Source: UKL13-2 sp043744255 (GTDB lineage Bacteria > Pseudomonadota > Gammaproteobacteria > Burkholderiales > Usitatibacteraceae). Taken from it: DNA of 64,000 nucleotides. The DNA lies in NCBI GenBank assembly GCA_043744255.1, contig JAYTVA010000051.1, positions 20,163 to 84,162 on the forward strand, in the 5' to 3' direction. The notes under the pieces are model-generated. The model saw only the letters and a program-made list of their open reading frames with translations, had not been told where the DNA came from and searched no databases. Shown here piece after piece: positions 59,920-64,000 of the stretch. Positions within the stretch are counted from its first letter, which is position 1, and each line of letters begins with the position of its first letter. The translations under genes were made by a program, and so were the position numbers.

Positions 59920-60723
59920 TTATGGACTGAGTTTAACGAATTTCATCGCTGCTGGCAGGTCGTCAATGAAGGCATCGCAATCGAGCCCGCGTAATTCTTG
60001 GCCTTCGTTGTAGCCGTAGGGAACGATGAATACCGCGCTGCCCGCCGCACGCGCGGCCGCAGCGTCATTGATCGAATCGCCGATCAACAACATTTCCGCC
60101 GCCTTACAGCCAAAAAATTCAGCGGCGTGTTTGATCTGCATCGGGTGCGGCTTTTTCTCGGCCACCGTGTCGCCGCAAACAACGATCTCAAAATAATCGC
60201 GCATGCCAGTGTGTTGGAGCAACGGCAGCGTGAATTTTTCCACTTTGTTGGTGACACAACCTAGCCGAAACCCCGCGTCCTTCAGGGCGTTCAAGCCATC
60301 GACCACACCGGGATAGGGCTTCGAGGTGTCGGTGAAACACGTCTGATATTGGCGCTCAAAATTCGCCACGGCCACTTTCAGCGCGGTGGGGCCGACTTCA
60401 CCAACCGCGTCTTTCAACGATTTCGCAACGAGATTGTGAATTCCCTTGCCAACAAAATTCCGCACCACATTCGCTTCCAAGGGGGCAAAGCCAAGGGTCG
60501 CGCGCATCAAATTCACGCCGGTGATGATGTCGCCCACCGTATCGAGCAGGGTGCCATCGAGATCAACCAGCACCACTTTCAGCTGCAGCGGAAAGGTAAA
60601 TTTTGGCTTGGCACGGTAACGCGTTTTTTTCACTTCGGCTACTACACCCTCTGGAACACCAGCATCCACGGGCGTTTCTAAGGCATCACCCTCTACGACC
60701 ACTTCGACGGGCAGCGTATTCAT
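59920..60723 (-). CDS. gph: phosphoglycolate phosphatase (HAD family)
   Basis: A 267-residue protein. The HAD core begins at about residue 50: 'VVLVDLDGTLLDTVGDIITGVNLMRATLG' (nucleophile Asp), 'LGCVTNKVEKFTLPLLQHTGM' (motif II), and 'CGDTVAEKKPHPMQIKHAAEFFGCKAAEMLLIGDSINDAAAARAAG' (motifs III/IV). The roughly 48 residues before it, acidic then basic (VEGDALETPVDAGVPEGVVAEVKKTRYRAKPK), are absent in typical Gph. The 4-base overlap with rpe supports the long start. It removes 2-phosphoglycolate. The rpe-gph-trpE order is common in betaproteobacteria. Confidence 0.92.
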   Translation of the reverse strand: MNTLPVEVVVEGDALETPVDAGVPEGVVAEVKKTRYRAKPKFTFPLQLKVVLVDLDGTLLDTVGDIITGVNLMRATLGFAPLEANVVRNFVGKGIHNLVAKSLKDAVGEVGPTALKVAVANFERQYQTCFTDTSKPYPGVVDGLNALKDAGFRLGCVTNKVEKFTLPLLQHTGMRDYFEIVVCGDTVAEKKPHPMQIKHAAEFFGCKAAEMLLIGDSINDAAAARAAGSAVFIVPYGYNEGQELRGLDCDAFIDDLPAAMKFVKLSP

Positions 60724-61406
60724 GCCACCGCCTTTGTCAATTCGGCACGCATCGTGTCAATCTTTTGCTGGTAGTCACCCGCACCAAAAATCGCGGAGCC
60801 CGCCACAAACGTATCAGCACCCGCGCAGGCAATCTCACCAATGTTATCGGCCTTCACGCCACCATCGACTTCCAGCCAGATGTCGCGGCCTGAAGCGGTG
60901 ATGCGCGCTTTCACTTCGCGCAATTTTGCCAAGGTCGCGGGAATAAATTTCTGCCCGCCGAATCCGGGATTCACGCTCATCAACAAAATAATATCGACCT
61001 TATCCATCACGTAATCCAAATACGACAGCGGGGTCGCCGGGTTGAACACCAGCCCCGCTTTGCAGCCGTGCTCGCGAATCAAACTGAGGCTGCGATCAAT
61101 GTGATCGGACGCTTCCGGGTGAAACGTGATGATGCCCGCTCCCGCCTTGGCGAAATCAGGAATGATGCGATCCACCGGTTTCACCATCAAGTGCACGTCA
61201 ATTGGCACCACGCTGCCGTCGGCGCGTTTGGCGTGCGGCTTGATCGCCTCGCACACCAAGGGGCCGATGGTGAGGTTGGGAACGTAATGGTTGTCCATCA
61301 CGTCAAAGTGGATCAAATCCGCGCCCGCCGCGATGACGTTGCGGACTTCTTCGCCCAAGCGGGCGAAGTCAGCGGAGAGAAGGGAGGGAGCGATGCGAAA
61401 GTTCAT
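60720..61406 (-). CDS. rpe: ribulose-phosphate 3-epimerase
   Basis: A 228-residue TIM barrel: 'IAPSLLSADFARLGEEVRNVIAAGADLIHFDVMDNHYVPNLTIGPLVCEAI', 'VDVHLMVKPVDRIIPDFAKAGAGIITFHPEAS', 'ILLMSVNPGFGGQKFIPATLAKL' and 'IWLEVDGGVKADNIGEIACAGADTFVAGSAIFG'. All metal and phosphate ligands (His, Asp, His, Asp) are in place. It interconverts ribulose-5-P and xylulose-5-P. It is the first gene of the rpe-gph-trp operon, divergent from apaG with 54 bases between. Confidence 0.97.
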   Translation of the reverse strand: MNFRIAPSLLSADFARLGEEVRNVIAAGADLIHFDVMDNHYVPNLTIGPLVCEAIKPHAKRADGSVVPIDVHLMVKPVDRIIPDFAKAGAGIITFHPEASDHIDRSLSLIREHGCKAGLVFNPATPLSYLDYVMDKVDIILLMSVNPGFGGQKFIPATLAKLREVKARITASGRDIWLEVDGGVKADNIGEIACAGADTFVAGSAIFGAGDYQQKIDTMRAELTKAVA

Positions 61407-61460
61407 CGCCGCATTTTACGCGACGCGAACCATTGCGGCACATCGTGATAGGATTTCACC

Positions 61461-61844
61461 ATGACCACTGCTAAAAAATACGACGTAAAAGTTACCGCGC
61501 AATCGTTCTTCCTCCCCGACCAATCGGATGAGGACAACGATCAATACGTGTTCGCGTACACGATCCGCATCCAGAACATCGGCCAGTTGCCCGCGAAAGT
61601 CATCAGCCGCCACTGGATCATCACCGACGCGGACAATCAGGTGCAAGAAGTGCGCGGCGTGGGCGTGGTTGGTGCGCAACCGATTCTCAAACCGGGCGAA
61701 CACTTCGAGTACACGTCGGGATCGTCGATCAACACCATCGTCGGCACCATGCGCGGCACCTATCAAATGGTCGCGGAAGATGGGCAGAAGTTTGACGCGG
61801 TAATTCCGGAATTCACGTTATCGGTGCCGCGCGTGTTGCATTGA
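61461..61844 (+). CDS. apaG: ApaG (CO2+/Mg2+ efflux-associated FN3-like protein)
   Basis: A 127-residue protein: 'YDVKVTAQSFFLPDQSDEDNDQYVFAYTIRIQNIGQLPAKVISRHWIITDADNQVQEVRGVGVVGAQPILKPGEHFEYTSGSSINTIVGTMRGTYQMVAEDGQKFDAVIPEFTLSVPRVLH'. The single ApaG domain has an immunoglobulin-like fold with the conserved GVVGxQPxLxPGexFxYtSG core. In Salmonella it is CorD, linked to Co2+/Mg2+ efflux; its biochemical role is unsettled. Normal length. Confidence 0.96.
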   Translation: MTTAKKYDVKVTAQSFFLPDQSDEDNDQYVFAYTIRIQNIGQLPAKVISRHWIITDADNQVQEVRGVGVVGAQPILKPGEHFEYTSGSSINTIVGTMRGTYQMVAEDGQKFDAVIPEFTLSVPRVLH

Positions 61845-61859
61845 TGTTTGCGATGGCTA

Positions 61860-61926
61860 GTAGGTCAGGTTGCGCAGCTGACTGACTTCGGTGCTAAAAG
61901 TCAGGTAGCTTCGCAACCTGACCTAC
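61860..61926. repeat. 15-bp perfect inverted repeat (REP-like)
   Basis: GTAGGTCAGGTTGCG (61860-61874) and CGCAACCTGACCTAC (61912-61926) flank a 37-base loop. It lies between apaG and the 36-aa gene and may act as a shared transcript end. 'GTAGGTCAGGTTGCG' inverted pairs are known dispersed repeats in bacteria. Confidence 0.75.
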
Positions 61927-61946
61927 CAATGCAAAATCCGGCAGCG

Positions 61947-62057
61947 TTATTTTTTAGTCGCATCATCCTTCGTTTTTTTCTTGCGTGGCAGCGACCACCA
62001 AACAATAAAAATACCGATGCCGAAGGCGAGAAATACTTGTAGAAATACCCAGAACAT
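61947..62057 (-). CDS. 36-residue single-pass membrane protein
   Basis: ATG at 62057 with GAGG seven bases upstream, TAA at 61947. The peptide starts MFWVFLQVFLAFGIGIFIVW and ends SLPRKKKTKDDATKK: one hydrophobic helix followed by a positively charged tail. This predicts an N-out/C-in inner membrane peptide by the positive-inside rule. It is divergent from mltA (102 bases between starts). I do not recognise the family. Codon use and ribosome site make it credible. Confidence 0.65.
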   Translation of the reverse strand: MFWVFLQVFLAFGIGIFIVWWSLPRKKKTKDDATKK

Positions 62058-62159
62058 TGCGGTGCCTCAATTTGTTTGCATCAAGTTGGTTCGTGTCGTG
62101 AATGCATCCGTGAACGCATGCACACCATCGCAGAGTGCCGATTGTATACTCGACGCACC

Positions 62160-63497
62160 ATGAGACCTCCCGCACGCACCACGCTTTTTTCCCGCCGTTT
62201 TTTGTATTCCGCTTGGCTCATTTGCGCAGCCGCAGTCAATACTTCAATCTGCGGCCACGCGCAAGACATGCCCGGCACCCCTGAGCCGCAACCGAGCATC
62301 ACCAGTGTCGCCGCGCCCACCGCCCCGGTGTGCGCACCCTGCCCCGCCTGCGTCGCTTGTCCCGCACCCGCCGCGCCACTCATCACCATCCCGCCCGCGC
62401 AAACCCCCGGCCCCGACCCCACGCGTGGTCGCCTTGAACGTGACGCGTGGGATGCCGTGACCGCGTGGGGCAGCGACGATCCGACCGCAGCGTTGAGTGC
62501 ATTTTTGCAAGGTTGTCCCATCCTCAACACCCGCCCCGAATGGCTGGGGGTGTGCACGCGCGCGCAAAGCCTCACCAACAAAACACGTTCCGGCATCAAC
62601 GATTTTTTTCGCCAAAATTTCGAGCCGTACCGCGTGGTCAATATCGACGAGACCGACACCGGCATCGTCACTGGCTACTACGAGCCACTGCTGCGCGGCA
62701 GCCGCACGCGCACCAGCGTCTACCGCTACCCGCTCTACTCATCACCGCAAGACCTGATCACCATCGACTTATCCGAAACCTACCCCGATCTTAAAAATCG
62801 GCGGCTACGCGGGCGGCTGGTTGGCAACAAGGTCGTGCCGTATCTGGAACGCGCGGACATCGACGGCAACACCTCGCCATTGAAGGGACTTGAAATCGCG
62901 TGGGTCGATGATCCGATTGAAGCGTTCTTTTTGCAGATTCAAGGCTCCGGGCGAATCCTTTTGCCCGACGGAAAATATCTGCGCGTGGGTTACGCCGATC
63001 AAAACGGCCACCCGTTTCGCGCGCTCGGCGGTCTGTTGATTCGTCGCGGCGAAATTCGCGCCGAGAACGCGTCTATGCAAGGCATCAAGGCGTGGGCACA
63101 ACGCAATCCGCGCAAGGTGCAACAGTTCATGAACGGCAATCCCAGCTTCGTGTTTTTCAAAGAACTGCCCGGTGATTTAACAGGCCCCATCGGCACTCTC
63201 GGCGTGCCGCTCACCGCCGAGCGCTCCATCGCCGTCGATCAACGCGTGGTGCCGCTCGGCGTACCGGTCTACCTCGCCACCACCTTCCCCAACACCACCC
63301 AGCCGCTCAATCGCTTGATGGTTGCGCAAGACACGGGTGGCGCCATCGCGGGTGCTGTACGCGCCGATTTCTACTGGGGATTCGGCGATGGCGCAGGCAG
63401 CCAAGCGGGGCGCATGAAACAGCAAGGCCGCATGTGGGTGCTACTGCCACTCGGCTACGACCCCAACGCACTCACGTTCAACGGTGGCGGCAAATGA
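62160..63497 (+). CDS. mltA: membrane-bound lytic murein transglycosylase A
   Basis: The start is ATG 62160, giving an export signal ('RRFLYSAWLICAAAVNTSICGHA'). After a Pro/Cys-rich linker (Cys58, 61, 64, 67 in CAPCPACVAC) comes the MltA domain: 'YRVVNIDETDTGIVTGYYEPLLRGSRTRTSVYRYPLY', 'WVDDPIEAFFLQIQGSGRILLPDGKYLRVGYADQNGHPFRALGG' and 'MNGNPSFVFFKEL'. It ends in the 3D domain ('VAQDTGGAIAGAVRADFYWGFGDGAGSQAGRMKQQGRMWVLLP') with its catalytic Asp. It cleaves the glycan strands of peptidoglycan. No clear lipobox, so it may be soluble or secreted rather than a lipoprotein. Confidence 0.94.
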   Translation: MRPPARTTLFSRRFLYSAWLICAAAVNTSICGHAQDMPGTPEPQPSITSVAAPTAPVCAPCPACVACPAPAAPLITIPPAQTPGPDPTRGRLERDAWDAVTAWGSDDPTAALSAFLQGCPILNTRPEWLGVCTRAQSLTNKTRSGINDFFRQNFEPYRVVNIDETDTGIVTGYYEPLLRGSRTRTSVYRYPLYSSPQDLITIDLSETYPDLKNRRLRGRLVGNKVVPYLERADIDGNTSPLKGLEIAWVDDPIEAFFLQIQGSGRILLPDGKYLRVGYADQNGHPFRALGGLLIRRGEIRAENASMQGIKAWAQRNPRKVQQFMNGNPSFVFFKELPGDLTGPIGTLGVPLTAERSIAVDQRVVPLGVPVYLATTFPNTTQPLNRLMVAQDTGGAIAGAVRADFYWGFGDGAGSQAGRMKQQGRMWVLLPLGYDPNALTFNGGGK

Positions 63498-63874
63498 CCA
63501 TCGCCTATTGGTGCGTACTCATCGCGGGATTACTTCCCTACATCGCGGTCGGCATTGCCAAATGGGGACGCGGCTTTGACAACAATAACCCTCGCGACTG
63601 GTTAGCGCGACAAGAAGGCAAGAAGAAACGCGCACATGCCGCGCATCTCAATAGTTTTGAAGCGTTTCCGTTGTTTGCGGCAGGCGTGATTATCGCCAGC
63701 GTGTTGAAGGCGTCGGGCGGGCTCGTCGATGCGCTCGCGTTGACGTTTGTGATTGCGCGCGTGATCTACATCTGGTGTTACGTCGCGGATCGCGCGACCT
63801 TGCGGTCGGTGGTTTGGTTTGTGGGAGTGGGGGCGACGGTGGGGTTGTTTGTGGCGGCGACGGTGGCGAGATGA
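63494..63874 (+). CDS. MAPEG-family membrane protein
   Basis: The start is ATG 63494 in an ATGA overlap with the mltA stop, so it is coupled to it. The 126-residue protein has four predicted helices: 'IAYWCVLIAGLLPYIAVGIAKWG', 'AHAAHLNSFEAFPLFAAGVIIASVL', 'LVDALALTFVIARVIYIWCYVADRA' and 'LRSVVWFVGVGATVGLFVAATVA'. 'AHxNxxEaFPLF' and 'FVxARxxYxxCY' are MAPEG signatures (eicosanoid/glutathione metabolism type). The bacterial function is uncertain. Confidence 0.92.
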   Translation: MTIAYWCVLIAGLLPYIAVGIAKWGRGFDNNNPRDWLARQEGKKKRAHAAHLNSFEAFPLFAAGVIIASVLKASGGLVDALALTFVIARVIYIWCYVADRATLRSVVWFVGVGATVGLFVAATVAR

Positions 63875-63905
63875 TTTGGCCACTGGCCAGCAGGTTTGGA
63901 TGGCA

Positions 63906-64000
63906 ATCGGGATAGGGGCGGCCAGTGTATCTGACCGATCCCCTCCCACACCACCACGGCATGCGGGTCCGCACCGGGCGGTTCGAGAAGTTGAGGTCAT
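63906..64000 (-). mobile_element. 3' end of a group II intron (domains V and VI), truncated by the window edge
   Basis: Read on the minus strand, CCGCC-CGG-TGCG-GACC-CGCA-TG-CCG-T-GGTGG (63981-63951) folds like domain V: an upper stem with tetraloop, a two-base bulge on the 3' side and a lower stem. A GGGG/CCCC stem extended by CGGTCAG/CTGGCCG (63943-63915) follows, like domain VI. The unpaired A at 63913 is seven bases from a GAT end (63906), the branch-point spacing. The body and any reverse transcriptase would lie right of the window. It is inserted about 30 bases after the MAPEG stop. Confidence 0.6.

Noticed and set aside
1..64000. tRNA, rRNA, CRISPR arrays
   Set aside because: No cloverleaf with a CCA-type end, no rRNA-like tract and no regularly spaced identical repeats were seen by reading; a covariance-model scan would be needed to exclude small RNAs.

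Overview
The window reads as chromosomal DNA of a betaproteobacterium, most likely from the Burkholderiales or a close order. The evidence is the gene order apaG / rpe-gph-trpE-G-D-C, the rplM-rpsI / erpA / bactofilin neighbourhood, a Burkholderia-type porin, coq7 and a high-GC coding bias. No rRNA, tRNA or CRISPR array was seen. Most of the DNA is ordinary chromosome; there is no prophage or island, but small palindromic repeats are common.

Layout. 1-3.7 kb: end of a copper-handling cluster (TolC-type efflux protein, two-domain multicopper oxidase, cupredoxin-CusF fusion, NTF2-like exported protein). 3.7-10.8 kb: single genes (VOC protein, LysE exporter, VapBC-type toxin-antitoxin pair, hydrolase, zinc-ribbon membrane protein, GNAT, SPFH-GYF protein, MOSC protein). 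11-33.2 kb: a large lipid locus, all on the minus strand. It holds a TetR/PsrA-like regulator, FadE, two thiolases, two multifunctional enoyl-CoA hydratase/3-hydroxyacyl-CoA dehydrogenases of opposite domain order, FadD, two hotdog proteins, and then a DUF1302 / DUF1329 / YCF48-like / RND operon that looks like a trans-envelope system for a hydrophobic substrate. 33.6-40.2 kb: M13 peptidase, a DUF11-repeat surface protein with a predicted FNR-type promoter, and AidB. 40.4-43.9 kb: a PhnDEC-type ABC transporter with a divergent phosphoesterase. 44-54.6 kb: exonuclease-GIY-YIG fusion, GST, a 43-aa basic protein, DUF4953 metalloprotease, ErpA, bactofilin, coiled-coil membrane protein, S9/L13, OsmC, Coq7 and porin. 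54.8-61.4 kb: rpe-gph-trpE-ltaE-trpG-trpD-trpC on the minus strand, with a Trp-rich leader peptide between gph and trpE. 61.4-64 kb: ApaG, a 36-aa membrane protein, MltA, a MAPEG protein, and what appears to be the 3' end of a group II intron running off the right edge.

How it works together. The TetR regulator has a perfect PsrA-like palindrome at the predicted start of its own transcript, so tetR-fadE-thiolase is probably controlled by fatty acyl-CoA. The neighbouring RND/DUF1302/DUF1329/YCF48 operon plausibly moves the lipid (or a related hydrophobic compound) across the envelope to feed or relieve the beta-oxidation enzymes. This is the best candidate for a poorly described system. The second is the Trp-codon-rich leader inside the rpe-trp operon, which suggests tryptophan-sensing control downstream of gph.
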